Positions 25,975 to 34,341 of a DNA stretch of 64,000 nucleotides are shown piece after piece; the first letter of the stretch is position 1, and each line of letters opens with the position of its first letter. The position numbers and the translations under genes are program-made. The stretch lies in the NCBI RefSeq assembly GCF_013456555.2, contig NZ_CP059154.1, forward strand, positions 1,364,001 through 1,428,000. Reading direction: 5' to 3'. This DNA comes from Natrinema zhouii. Its GTDB lineage: Archaea; Halobacteriota; Halobacteria; Halobacteriales; Natrialbaceae. The notes under the pieces are model-generated. The model did no database searches. It was not told the origin of the DNA and saw only the letters and a list, made by a program, of their open reading frames with translations.

Positions 25975-26337
25975 ATGAGACGAAAACAAACCGAGCGAAC
26001 CGAAGACGACTCGAGAAGCCTCGTCGACCGAGTGAAAGGGCGATCCACGGAACCAACCCAGGACGACTCGAGAGGGCTGTTAGACCGTGCACGGGGCCGA
26101 TCGACAGAGCCGACGCAAGACGACTCGAGAAGCATGTTGGACCGAGCGAGGGGCCAATCGGCAGAGCCGACCCGGAACGAGACGGGGAGCTGGTTCGATC
26201 GAGCCAGAGCGAAGTACGGCCTCGGTGCGCTGCTCGTCGCCGCCGGGGTCGTGCTTTTCGTCTTCCCGGAACCGATCACGTCGACCGCGGGCCTCGCACT
26301 GATCGCAGTCGGGGCCATCATCTGGCTCGCCGGCTAA
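25975..26337 (+). CDS. Membrane-anchored protein with 19-residue tandem repeats
   Basis: A 120-residue protein. Residues 11-67 are three near-identical 19-residue units, the second reading DDSRGLLDRARGRSTEPTQ, and a fourth degenerate unit follows (NETGSWFDRARAKYG). The C-terminus is a membrane hairpin: GLGALLVAAGVVLFVF, then a turn (PEPITSTAG), then LALIAVGAIIWLAG. There is no signal peptide, so the charged repeats probably face the cytoplasm. Function is unknown. DNA-level repeats suggest copy number can change. Confidence 0.65.
   Translation: MRRKQTERTEDDSRSLVDRVKGRSTEPTQDDSRGLLDRARGRSTEPTQDDSRSMLDRARGQSAEPTRNETGSWFDRARAKYGLGALLVAAGVVLFVFPEPITSTAGLALIAVGAIIWLAG
26005..26175 (+). repeat. 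Three tandem 57-bp coding repeats
   Basis: Each 57-bp unit encodes one 19-residue repeat of the protein at 25975-26337. The units share long identical blocks such as CGGAACCAACCCAGGACGAC-like sequence, pointing to recent duplication. Confidence 0.7.
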
Positions 26338-26480
26338 CACCGGTAGCCGAGCGCCGTCGGTCGAATTGAGGACACCGGTCCTCGAATACTCGATTTTTGG
26401 GCGTCGTCGGTCTCCGCACAGAGCGGGCCGACAGGTGAGAGAGCGGAGAGACCCGCTCGTATTTACACGCGACGAAACGA

Positions 26481-28163
26481 TCAGTCGGCCGGGTCCGCCG
26501 TCGCGCGCTCGCGAAGCGCCTCCTTGTCCGTCTTCTCGATGTCGGTCAGCGGGATCGACTCGACGAACGTCACCCTCGAGGGCATCGCGTGTTTCGGCAC
26601 GTTCCCCTCGAGGTGCTCGATCACGTCCGCCTCGGTCAGGTCGGCGTCCGGTTGCGGTTCGATGAAGATCCGGACTCGTTCGCTGCCCGGCCGCTCCGGG
26701 TCGGGGACGCCGACCGTCGCGGGTCGTTTGACCCCCTCGAGAGCGAACAGGATCTCGTCGATCTCTTCGGAGTAGACCTTCAGCCCCGACACGTTGATCA
26801 TGTGCTTGACGCGGTCGACGACGTAGAACCGCCCCTCCGAATCGACTTTCGCGATGTCGCCGGTGGCGACGTACCCCTCGTCGTCGAAGGGGTCCCTGTC
26901 CTCGTCGAGGTATCCCTTCATCCGCTGTGGGCCGTTTACCAGCATCTCGCCCTCGAGTCCGTCGGCCGCGGCCGCCTCGAGCGGAATCTCCTCGCCCGTA
27001 TCGACGTCGCGGAGTTTGACGTCCGTGTCCGGGACGGGGATGCCGATGGTCGGCTGATCGAGGCCGTCGTCGTCCGACGAACCGGTCAGGAACCCGTGGA
27101 CCCCGTGGATGTTGAAATGCGTGATCGGGGACATCTCGGAGAGCCCGTACCCCTGAGAGACGCCGCCGGACTCGCGCTCGAACTCCGATTTCGTCTCGCT
27201 CGCCAGGGGTGCGGAGCCGGAGATGCCGAGCACCTCCGCCGACAGCTCCTCGTCGACGAGTTCCATGAACTGGGTCGGAACCCCGAACATGATCAGCGGG
27301 TCGTGCGTCTCGACCAGTTCGCTCATCTGTGCCGTGTTCCGCGCGTCGGGAACGACCAGGAGGTCGAGCGCGAGCTCGAGCAGACTGTTGGTGATCGAGT
27401 AGCCGTACGAGTGATACATCGGCAGCGCCATCACCGCCGCCTCGCTGCCGCGCATCATCTCGGCGAGCTGGGACTGCGCGGCGACGCCCTGCAACGCGTT
27501 GGCCACGAGGTTGCGGTGGGTCAGCAGACACCCCTTCGGGAGGCCGGTCGTGCCGCCGGTGAACAGCAGCGTGTGAACGTCCGTCTCGACGTCGAAGTCG
27601 ATATCCGGGGGCGCTCGCTCGGCCTCGTCGATAACGTCCGGCAGCCACTCGGCTCCGTCGACCGTCTCGTGGTCGGCCGGCGGGTCCGCCGAGTAATCGT
27701 CCAGCGACGTGAGGATAACGTCGTCCAAGTCGAGGTCGTCCGCGAGCGAGCGCACCAGCTCGAGGTGTTCGTCGTGGCCGATCAGGACCTCCGGGTCGCC
27801 CTGCTCGAGCCGGTAGGCGAGCGAGTCCTCGGCGTCGAGGAAATCGTTCGGAATGTGGACGCCGCCGGCCCGCGAGATGGCGTTCGAGGCGACGACGAAC
27901 TGGACGGACGTCGGCAGAATTGTCGCGACCCGGCTGCCCTTCTCGACGCCGCGCTCGCGCAGCGCCGTCGTCAATCGTTCGACGTCTGCGAGAACCTCCG
28001 GATAGGTGTACCGCTCGCCGTACTGGACAATCCCCTGTTCCGGGTAGTCGGCCGCGGCGTTCTCGAGGAATCGGTGGACCGGTTCGTCGGGATACGGCTC
28101 GAGCGTCTCGGGAATGCCGAACCGTTCGTACGCCGTCGACCAGAGAGTCGCGTCTCGGGACAT
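26481..28163 (-). CDS. AMP-dependent acyl-CoA synthetase/ligase
   Basis: A 560-residue ANL-superfamily enzyme that activates a carboxylic acid to its CoA ester via acyl-AMP. The P-loop is LLFTGGTTGLPKG, the A5 motif is GVSQGYGLSEMSPITH, the A7 hinge region is GYVATGDIAKVDSEGRFY, and A8 is DRVKHMINVSGLKVYSEEID. The C-terminal Lys motif is atypical: LTDIEKTDKEALRE in place of RTxTGKxxR, but a Lys is available. It is divergent from the SDR gene at 28383, consistent with a shared role in acyl-CoA metabolism. Confidence 0.92.
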   Translation of the reverse strand: MSRDATLWSTAYERFGIPETLEPYPDEPVHRFLENAAADYPEQGIVQYGERYTYPEVLADVERLTTALRERGVEKGSRVATILPTSVQFVVASNAISRAGGVHIPNDFLDAEDSLAYRLEQGDPEVLIGHDEHLELVRSLADDLDLDDVILTSLDDYSADPPADHETVDGAEWLPDVIDEAERAPPDIDFDVETDVHTLLFTGGTTGLPKGCLLTHRNLVANALQGVAAQSQLAEMMRGSEAAVMALPMYHSYGYSITNSLLELALDLLVVPDARNTAQMSELVETHDPLIMFGVPTQFMELVDEELSAEVLGISGSAPLASETKSEFERESGGVSQGYGLSEMSPITHFNIHGVHGFLTGSSDDDGLDQPTIGIPVPDTDVKLRDVDTGEEIPLEAAAADGLEGEMLVNGPQRMKGYLDEDRDPFDDEGYVATGDIAKVDSEGRFYVVDRVKHMINVSGLKVYSEEIDEILFALEGVKRPATVGVPDPERPGSERVRIFIEPQPDADLTEADVIEHLEGNVPKHAMPSRVTFVESIPLTDIEKTDKEALRERATADPAD

Positions 28164-28382
28164 TCGTTCTCGTTACCGCCCCAGATTCGCTAAAGGGTAC
28201 TCACTGCTATCCGGGGGTGTTGAAGGTCGACACCGGGAGACTCGTGGCTTCCGTGCGGAGGGTCGGTTACCGAATCAGTGGCCGAACCGTGATCGATACG
28301 CCGGGGACGGGCCCGGCGGCGATATAAACGACCTGCGATCCGTCGAGCAATTTCCTTCGTCGTCGCCGTTCTCTCTCGGCGC

Positions 28383-29159
28383 ATGGACTTCGGACTGGAC
28401 GACAAGACCGCGCTCGTCACGGGGGCGGGCGGTCGGATCGGCAGCGTCGACTGCGAGGTACTCGCTGCAGAAGGAACCGATATAATCGCGCTGGACGTCG
28501 ACATCGATGCCGCCGAAACGGTCGCCGACGACATCGAAGACGCGGGCGGGACGGCCCGCGCGCTCGAGTGCGACCTGACCGATCGCGACGCGGTCGCGGA
28601 GACGGTTTCGGCGGTCGATGAGGATGTCGGCGGCATCGACGTGTTGATCAACAACGCGGGGCTGGTTGACGCCCGCGACAGGGTCGAGGACTTCGACGAC
28701 GAGGTCTGGGACCGCGACGTCGCGGTCAACCTGACGGGAACCTACAACGTCACCCGCGCGGTCTACCCCGGGATGAAAGAACGGGAGTGGGGACGCATCA
28801 TCAACATGTCCTCGGTCGCCGGCTGGCAGGGCGGCTTCGGGCAGGCATCCTACAGCGCGACGAAGTCGGCGCTGATCGGCTTCGGCAAGACGCTCGCCCT
28901 CGAGGGTGCCCAGCACGGCATCACGAGCAACGTCGTCGCGCCGAGCATCGTCGTCGGCGCGCTCGCGGACCTGCCGGTCGACCAGTTAGAGGGGGTCGAC
29001 GAGCACTTCGCCCGGATCGCCGAGGCGACGCCGATGCGGCGGCTGGGACGGGAAGAAGACGTCGCGAACCTGATCGCGTATCTCTGCTCCGAACAGGCCA
29101 ATTACATCACGGGGCAGGTCGTCGGCGTCACCGGCGGCGTCGACCTCTTCAGTTTCTAG
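28383..29159 (+). CDS. Short-chain dehydrogenase/reductase, FabG-like
   Basis: A 258-residue SDR. The cofactor motif is VTGAGGRIG, Asp in IALDVDID suggests NAD(H), the structural motif is LINNAG, and the catalytic residues are Ser in INMSSVAGWQ and YSATK. The C-terminus GQVVGVTGGVDLFSF fits beta-oxidation 3-hydroxyacyl-CoA dehydrogenases and FabG. It lies divergent to the acyl-CoA ligase. A box A-like GATATAAA is at 28321-28328, giving a leader of about 30 bases. Confidence 0.9.
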   Translation: MDFGLDDKTALVTGAGGRIGSVDCEVLAAEGTDIIALDVDIDAAETVADDIEDAGGTARALECDLTDRDAVAETVSAVDEDVGGIDVLINNAGLVDARDRVEDFDDEVWDRDVAVNLTGTYNVTRAVYPGMKEREWGRIINMSSVAGWQGGFGQASYSATKSALIGFGKTLALEGAQHGITSNVVAPSIVVGALADLPVDQLEGVDEHFARIAEATPMRRLGREEDVANLIAYLCSEQANYITGQVVGVTGGVDLFSF

Positions 29160-29417
29160 CCGATCGTTGCTGCAGCGTCCCATTTATCCGTTGGTCGAGC
29201 CGGCGATCCCGCGAGATCAGTGACCGGATCGGTCGCTGTCGGTGCTCGAGACTGACTGCGATGGATCGTCACGACGGCGTACCACAATCGCACGAACGCG
29301 GTTTCGTGAGAAAAACGGCCGTCCGCTCTCCGTCACACCGCGCCAGTTGCAGCCAACATTCTCACTGCACCAGCCACAGCCGACGTTGCTCGCACCGCAC
29401 CGGCGTGACCGCAGTCG

Positions 29418-30068
29418 TCACGGAATGATCTGTGCGAGGATTTTGGACTCGATCTTCCGCAGGTGGCCGCCAACCGTCCCACCGGTACAGCCGAGTTCGT
29501 TGCCAATATCCTCGTGCGTCACCGCTCGAGGCACGTTGTAGTAGCCCATATCGACGGCGGTCTGCAGGATCTCCTGTTGGCGCTCGGTGAGCTGGGAGAA
29601 CAGGCGATCCGTGTTCGGTTCGTATTTCCCCGTCTTGAGGAGTTTGAGCCTGATCCCGTCGGGGACGTCCGGGATGGCCTCCTGAAAGCTCTGTACGTCG
29701 CCGATCATCGTGACGCGCAACCCGCCGCGCCGCGTGAACTCGAGGGGCGTATCGAAGATGAACTCGAACTCCTTGAGCATACTCAACAGACCGACGAGCC
29801 GCTCGTGTGCCTCGACGTGGATGTAGGCGTGAATCTCGTCGCCGACGCCCGAGAGCTGGTACTTGCATACCATCGGTGAGTCTTCCAGAATCGTCTCGAG
29901 GGCCTCCCGATCACCCGCGAACTGATAGATGGTGACGATCGTCTCGTCGGCGAGGAGATTGACGTTGTGGAGGAGCTCACGCGAAACCTCGGGATGGTCC
30001 GCGATCCGCTTATCAACGGGATGCAATCCCTCGTCGTCGGGGATGATGATGCATTTTGCGTATCTCAT
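29418..30068 (-). CDS. HTH-10 family transcriptional regulator
   Basis: A 216-residue bacterio-opsin activator-like regulator. The N-terminal part (MRYAKCIIIPDDEGLHPVDK to about 150) is the alpha/beta sensor region of one branch of the family. The HTH-10 is LTERQQEILQTAVDMGYYNV, then THEDIGNELGCTGGTVGGHL. It may control the methyltransferase gene just upstream in the same direction, or the nearby SDR; neither can be shown. Confidence 0.82.
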   Translation of the reverse strand: MRYAKCIIIPDDEGLHPVDKRIADHPEVSRELLHNVNLLADETIVTIYQFAGDREALETILEDSPMVCKYQLSGVGDEIHAYIHVEAHERLVGLLSMLKEFEFIFDTPLEFTRRGGLRVTMIGDVQSFQEAIPDVPDGIRLKLLKTGKYEPNTDRLFSQLTERQQEILQTAVDMGYYNVPRAVTHEDIGNELGCTGGTVGGHLRKIESKILAQIIP

Positions 30069-30237
30069 CTCACGACCGTCACCACACTGTGAACATACTT
30101 CTTGGTACCGTTTGTCAGTGGCGTTGCGAAGCGAGGGGAGCCATCGGTCGGCTCGCGCTTCGAGACGGTCGTCTGCCGCCGATAACGACGCTCAGTTCGG
30201 AATCGTCGATAGATCACTGGAAACGACATCAGAGACG

Positions 30238-31089
30238 CTACTCGGGAAGTTCGGCGGTGAAGTTGCCGTGGACTGCGATTCCGCGCTTGATAATCTCGTA
30301 CTGGTGGTACAGGGTCACGCCCTGATCGACGGACGCGTCGCTCTTGAGGCCGAGTGCGGCTGCGGCCTTGAGGAGGGGCGTAACGGCCAGTGAGAGCAAC
30401 CACTGCCGTCGCGCCGATGGGATGATCTGCTCGTAGTGGTCGTCGAACGTTACGTCCGTGAATCCGAGCTCCTCGAGGGTCTCCCGAAACTCGCTGATAT
30501 GCGCGAAGTCGGGAACGGCCCACCCATCGAGGACCGTTCGCAGCTTCTCCGCCTCCGGGTCGGTCAGCGCGGTTCGACTCCGGAACCCGTCGGCTATCAT
30601 GAGACGGCCGCCCGGCGCGAGGACGCGACGAATCTCCTCGAGGACCCGTTCTTTGCGCTCCGAGTGACAGACCGTTTCGATACCGGAAACCGCGTCGAAC
30701 GTTCCGTCGGGGTAGGGAATGTCGTGGTAGTCCCCGACGCTGAACTCGGTTCGCTCGGAAACGCCGCGATCGCGAGCGTTCGCCCGGGCTTCGCTGACGT
30801 GCAGCGGATCGATATCGATGCCGTGGACGTCGGCCCCGTATTCGGCCGCGACGTGCGTCGGGAATCCGCCGCGTCCCGTCCCGATGTCCAACACCGTGTC
30901 CGTCTCGTCGACCTCGAGCGTGTCGGCGTAGACGCTGTTGGAGTTCGTCATGGCCTCTCGATGGGTCGTGGATTCGTCCTCGTAAAAGCCGTAGTGGAGG
31001 TTGGTGGTACTCCAGAAGACGCGATACTCCCACGCGGTCTCGTTGTAGAAGTCGACGATTTCGTCGGTTTCGAACCGTTGCGTTTGCAT
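30238..31089 (-). CDS. Class I SAM-dependent methyltransferase, tocopherol/sterol methyltransferase-like
   Basis: A 283-residue enzyme. Motif I is VLDIGTGRGGFP, motif II region VHGIDIDPLHVSEA, post I DYHDIPYPDGTFDAV, motif III LAPGGRLMIADGF. The N-terminal FYNETAWEYRVFWSTTNLHY and the insertion after motif III are like the gamma-tocopherol/sterol C-methyltransferase group (SMT). In archaea such enzymes methylate quinones, carotenoids or other lipids. The substrate is not determinable. It shares a divergent control region with the surface operon at 31434. Confidence 0.82.
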   Translation of the reverse strand: MQTQRFETDEIVDFYNETAWEYRVFWSTTNLHYGFYEDESTTHREAMTNSNSVYADTLEVDETDTVLDIGTGRGGFPTHVAAEYGADVHGIDIDPLHVSEARANARDRGVSERTEFSVGDYHDIPYPDGTFDAVSGIETVCHSERKERVLEEIRRVLAPGGRLMIADGFRSRTALTDPEAEKLRTVLDGWAVPDFAHISEFRETLEELGFTDVTFDDHYEQIIPSARRQWLLSLAVTPLLKAAAALGLKSDASVDQGVTLYHQYEIIKRGIAVHGNFTAELPE

Positions 31090-31294
31090 GCTCTGAGGCG
31101 GACCGTTCTATCCGATAGTCCTTCTCCCGCGTTTCCACGCCGCTTTATATCGTCTCACTCACGAACGGTGTCACTCGGTTCTCGCTCGACCCCTCGAGAC
31201 TGCAGAGAAGCGGGAACGCGCACGGAGATAGCCTCAAATATATAATAATTATGGCCGAATCGCGTATAAACTCCCCCGGATACAAGGAGGTAAA

Positions 31295-31432
31295 ATGATT
31301 ACAAATCATGTTGGGTGTGTTCTTGTGCCACACATAGCAGAACTCCGACTCGGCCGATCAGCGGACGATTCGGGCCCGATTTCGGTGAATCGACGCAAAG
31401 CCGTGAGAAGACTGACCGAGAAAAGAGCATAA
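31295..31432 (+). CDS. Possible 45-residue leader ORF before the DUF6230 gene
   Basis: An ATG at 31295 follows GGAGGTAAA and begins MITNHVGCVLVPHIAEL. The frame stays open to a TAA ending at 31432, two bases before the next ATG. A box A-like GTATAAAC (31264-31271) would start transcription near 31293, making this ORF leaderless. It may be a real small protein, a regulatory upstream ORF, or simply a 5' leader. Confidence 0.35.
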   Translation: MITNHVGCVLVPHIAELRLGRSADDSGPISVNRRKAVRRLTEKRA

Positions 31433-31433
31433 T

Positions 31434-32057
31434 ATGTACAACAAAAAGCGACTATTGGGCGGAACTGGCGCATCGTTTCTGGTCGTCGCGTTAGTTGGAA
31501 TGATCGTCCTCTCATCGGGGACGGCCTACGCTGCGCCGCTGGCGAGCGGCAGCGGATTCACCGTCGAGGCCGACGAGATTCGATCCGACGAGTTCCTCCT
31601 CTACCCCAGTGCCGGCGAAGGCGATAAAGGGGAAACACCGGTCGTCGTCGTTGAGCAACGCGGCGTCGAAATCGACGGGCTGGTGTTGACGAGAGAGCAG
31701 GAAGTACCCATGATGGACGGGACGATGGAGATCGAGTTCACCGCCGACGAGACGGTCACGGCGGACGAGCAATACATCAAACTCACCGGACTGGACGCAG
31801 AGAACGCGGAGTTCAACGGCCAGGTCATCAACGCCCAGTCCAGTGATAATCCCGAACAGCAGTTCCAGCAGACGGCCGGAGAGAACGCCGATCCCGAAGA
31901 CGGCTACCTTACCAACGTGAGCGGAGAAGGGCCCGGAATGGTTCAGGAAGACGTCGAGATCGACATGGTGTACCTCGCCTCGAACGAGATCACCCTCCCC
32001 GGTCTCGACGTGAACGTGGATTACAACTCCGGCGGATCCGACAACTCCAGCGGGTGA
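31434..32057 (+). CDS. DUF6230-like exported protein
   Basis: A 207-residue protein with an N-terminal signal or anchor (RRL-type basic start MYNKKRLLGG, then FLVVALVGMIVLSSGTAYA). The extracellular part is beta-rich, with strands such as VEIDGLVLTREQEVP and EQYIKLTGLDAENAEF. It is followed at seven bases by a DUF6114 membrane protein, a pairing also known in actinobacteria. It ends in a Gly/Ser/Asn-rich tail with N-glycosylation sequons. It is the first main gene of a four-gene surface operon. Confidence 0.7.
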   Translation: MYNKKRLLGGTGASFLVVALVGMIVLSSGTAYAAPLASGSGFTVEADEIRSDEFLLYPSAGEGDKGETPVVVVEQRGVEIDGLVLTREQEVPMMDGTMEIEFTADETVTADEQYIKLTGLDAENAEFNGQVINAQSSDNPEQQFQQTAGENADPEDGYLTNVSGEGPGMVQEDVEIDMVYLASNEITLPGLDVNVDYNSGGSDNSSG

Positions 32058-32063
32058 TTATCG

Positions 32064-32618
32064 ATGGCAACTCAAAACAGACAGAACGACTCCGAAACCG
32101 ATCCCAGCCACGTGAAGAGCCGGTGGAACCGGTTCAACGACTGGCGGACGCAGCGCCCCTTCATGGGCGGTGTCCTGCTCTGTCTGGCCGGATTTCTCAT
32201 CACCTGGGTGCCGATGCAGATCCTGCCCGACCTCATCTTTATCGGCGGACAGATGGCGGGCTTTCTCACCATCGGTGCCCTGATCGGCGTGTTCGTCTTC
32301 CTGACGGGCGTGTACGCGCTGTACAGACCGGCGCGATCCCACGAGATCGGCGTTATCGGCGTCGTCCTGTCGATCTTCTCGCTGTTCGGTTCGCTCGGCG
32401 GACTGTTCGTGGGGATGTTGCTCGGCATCCTCGGCGGCAACCTCTGTATCGCGTGGAAACCCGGCGACGACGTTGCCGATGAAGCCGTGGCGGAACCGAG
32501 CAAGGTCGACAAGGCGATCGCGAGATTACAGGAACGGGTCGGGCGTATCGTCGAGAAAACGAACGCCCGACTCCACGAGAGCGCTGAAACCAACACCCAA
32601 CGGAGTGCCGACGAATGA
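32064..32618 (+). CDS. DUF6114 membrane protein
   Basis: A 184-residue protein. WRTQRPFMGGVLLCLAGFLI opens four membrane segments, and the last reads FGSLGGLFVGMLLGILGGNL followed by CIAWKP, matching the DUF6114 pattern. The N-terminal and C-terminal tails are soluble. The C-terminal tail (VDKAIARLQERVGRIVEKTN) is a likely coiled coil. It lies between two exported proteins, so a role in their export, anchoring or assembly is plausible but inferred. Confidence 0.75.
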   Translation: MATQNRQNDSETDPSHVKSRWNRFNDWRTQRPFMGGVLLCLAGFLITWVPMQILPDLIFIGGQMAGFLTIGALIGVFVFLTGVYALYRPARSHEIGVIGVVLSIFSLFGSLGGLFVGMLLGILGGNLCIAWKPGDDVADEAVAEPSKVDKAIARLQERVGRIVEKTNARLHESAETNTQRSADE

Positions 32619-32654
32619 CACCGGCACGAACGCATCCAGGGACCGTCTAGACAC

Positions 32655-33776
32655 ATGGGCCGACCCCGCACGCTCGTCGTCGTCTTGCTGGTCGTCGTCG
32701 GTAGTACCGCGACTGGAATCGGTGCGCTCCCGGCGGCCGCGCAGGAAGACGAGAGCCTCTCCACGGTCGAACTCGGCGTGATCGAAGGAGCCACTGTCTG
32801 CGTCCAGCAACTCTCGTCGGATACCAATCAACTGGTCGTCCAGAACGACGCGTACGAGGACATCACCATCTACCTCGACGAGAACAGACGAGTCGAACTC
32901 GAGCAGACACAGCCAGAGGCAACCATCGTGTTGCAGACCGACCGGCAGAACGAGGGAGTGAACAACCTCTCCGAGGTCGGTGATTGTGTCACCGCCGACC
33001 GGAGTGACGTCATCGTCAACGCCTACTCGATCGCGATGCAGGGACTCTCGGCGAGCGAATACTCGATCGAGGTCGGCGCGAACGACGGTATCCCCGAGCC
33101 GGCGATATTCGACGTCCCCGCCAACGAGAGCGACGGAGCGGACAACGAAACCGACCGGGGTCCAGGCGAGAACAAGACCGATGATTTCGAAAACTGGCCG
33201 GACGGGGACGATAGACCCGACGAGACCCGCAACGACACCACGGGAACGGCCGAAGACTCACTCGACCAACCCGAAGAGACGGTCAACGATACCGTCGACC
33301 CCGCCGAAAAGACGGTCAACGACACCGTTGATAACACCGAAAAGACAGTCAATGACACCGTTGATTACACGACTGAAACGGTCAACAATACTGCTGACCA
33401 CACCGAGAAGACTGTCAACGACACCGTTGATCATACAACTGAAACGGTCAACGATACCGTCAGCCATACGGAAGAGACAGTCAACGACACTGTCGACCAC
33501 ACAACTGAAACGATCAACGATACCGTCGACCACATTGGGAATACTACTGAAGACGTGACGGAGACGGTCACCAGCGAACCGAACGAGACGGACGAACAGT
33601 TCGTCGAAACGACTGAAGAGACGGTCAATCACACAGCGGAGACCGTCAACGAAACCGGCGACCACATTGAGGAGACAGCGAACGAGACCGGAGATCACGT
33701 CGAAGAGACGGCCGAAGATACCGGTGACTATGTCGCGAAAACAGCCGAAGAGACGACGGACCCGCTGAGCCAGTGA
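32655..33776 (+). CDS. Secreted hendecad-repeat protein rich in N-glycosylation sequons
   Basis: A 373-residue protein. It has a signal peptide (RTLVVVLLVVVGSTATGIGA, then LPAAAQ), a globular domain to about residue 150, an acidic linker, then 11-residue repeats. Eight are strictly tandem at residues 209-296 (consensus TVNDTVDHTTE), and four more occupy 330-373 (type TANETGDHVEE). Val or Ile/Ala at positions 2 and 6 alternate in a 4-7 pattern, typical of hendecad amphipathic helices. At least 17 N-x-S/T sequons occur from about residue 155 on. No membrane anchor is seen at the C-terminus. It is the third gene of the DUF6230/DUF6114 operon. Confidence 0.7.
   Translation: MGRPRTLVVVLLVVVGSTATGIGALPAAAQEDESLSTVELGVIEGATVCVQQLSSDTNQLVVQNDAYEDITIYLDENRRVELEQTQPEATIVLQTDRQNEGVNNLSEVGDCVTADRSDVIVNAYSIAMQGLSASEYSIEVGANDGIPEPAIFDVPANESDGADNETDRGPGENKTDDFENWPDGDDRPDETRNDTTGTAEDSLDQPEETVNDTVDPAEKTVNDTVDNTEKTVNDTVDYTTETVNNTADHTEKTVNDTVDHTTETVNDTVSHTEETVNDTVDHTTETINDTVDHIGNTTEDVTETVTSEPNETDEQFVETTEETVNHTAETVNETGDHIEETANETGDHVEETAEDTGDYVAKTAEETTDPLSQ
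33279..33542 (+). repeat. Eight tandem 33-bp coding repeats
   Basis: Eight units of 33 bases, each encoding one TVNDTVDxxxx undecapeptide. Synonymous differences (GTCAACGATACCGTC versus GTCAATGACACCGTT) show that the protein repeat is kept while the DNA drifts. Confidence 0.75.
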
Positions 33777-33825
33777 TGCAGACGCACGCAATCGGTACGC
33801 CGTTCACAGCGATGGAGCAACAGAC

Positions 33826-34287
33826 ATGAGTGAATACGAGACGGTCGACGTCGGAGCGAGTGAGCTATCGCTCGAGGGGATCGATACGTGGATTATCGTC
33901 GGCGCGACCACCGTCGGGGTTCTCGTCAACCTCACCGGGCTGATGGTCCCGCTGCTCACTCGGATCGGCGGCGGTATCGTCGCCGGATTCATCGCCGCAT
34001 ACGCCGTCCGACAGGTCGCGTCCGGCATCGTACACGCGATGATCGCGAGCGCGCTCGTCGGCGGACTTGCGGGAACGGTGACGGCGTTCCTCGGGACGAT
34101 TCTGGGACTGTACAACGAACCGCCGCTGCTGGTACTCGCGTCCATCGGCCCCATCAGCCCGATGCTTACGGGACTCGGACTGCCGAGTTTCGTTCTCCTC
34201 GTACTCGCCTTCTCGCTGCTGACCGCCGTCGACGGACTCGTCGGTGGACTGGTCGGCAGCGGACTGCGAGCGCTCCTCCCGTGGTGA
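33826..34287 (+). CDS. DUF5518-like membrane protein
   Basis: A 153-residue protein with about four membrane segments. The Gly-rich pair LTRIGGGIVAGFIAAYAV and ALVGGLAGTVTAFLGTILGL matches the two-hairpin pattern of DUF5518 proteins in haloarchaea. The N-terminal 20 residues are acidic and soluble. It begins 50 bases after the hendecad-repeat gene in the same direction, so it likely closes the surface operon. Function unknown. Confidence 0.65.
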   Translation: MSEYETVDVGASELSLEGIDTWIIVGATTVGVLVNLTGLMVPLLTRIGGGIVAGFIAAYAVRQVASGIVHAMIASALVGGLAGTVTAFLGTILGLYNEPPLLVLASIGPISPMLTGLGLPSFVLLVLAFSLLTAVDGLVGGLVGSGLRALLPW

Positions 34288-34341
34288 GCCAGCAGGCAAC
34301 ACGTCCGCTGCTGCCGCTCGACGCATCCGGTCGAAACGAAA

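Noticed and set aside
25757..25978. 73-codon frame before the 19-residue-repeat gene
   Set aside because: AT-rich codons unlike neighbours, no domain, and it overlaps the start of a better-supported gene.
33279..33542. CRISPR-like array of 33-bp units
   Set aside because: Units are contiguous with no spacers, stay in frame and encode a regular peptide repeat.
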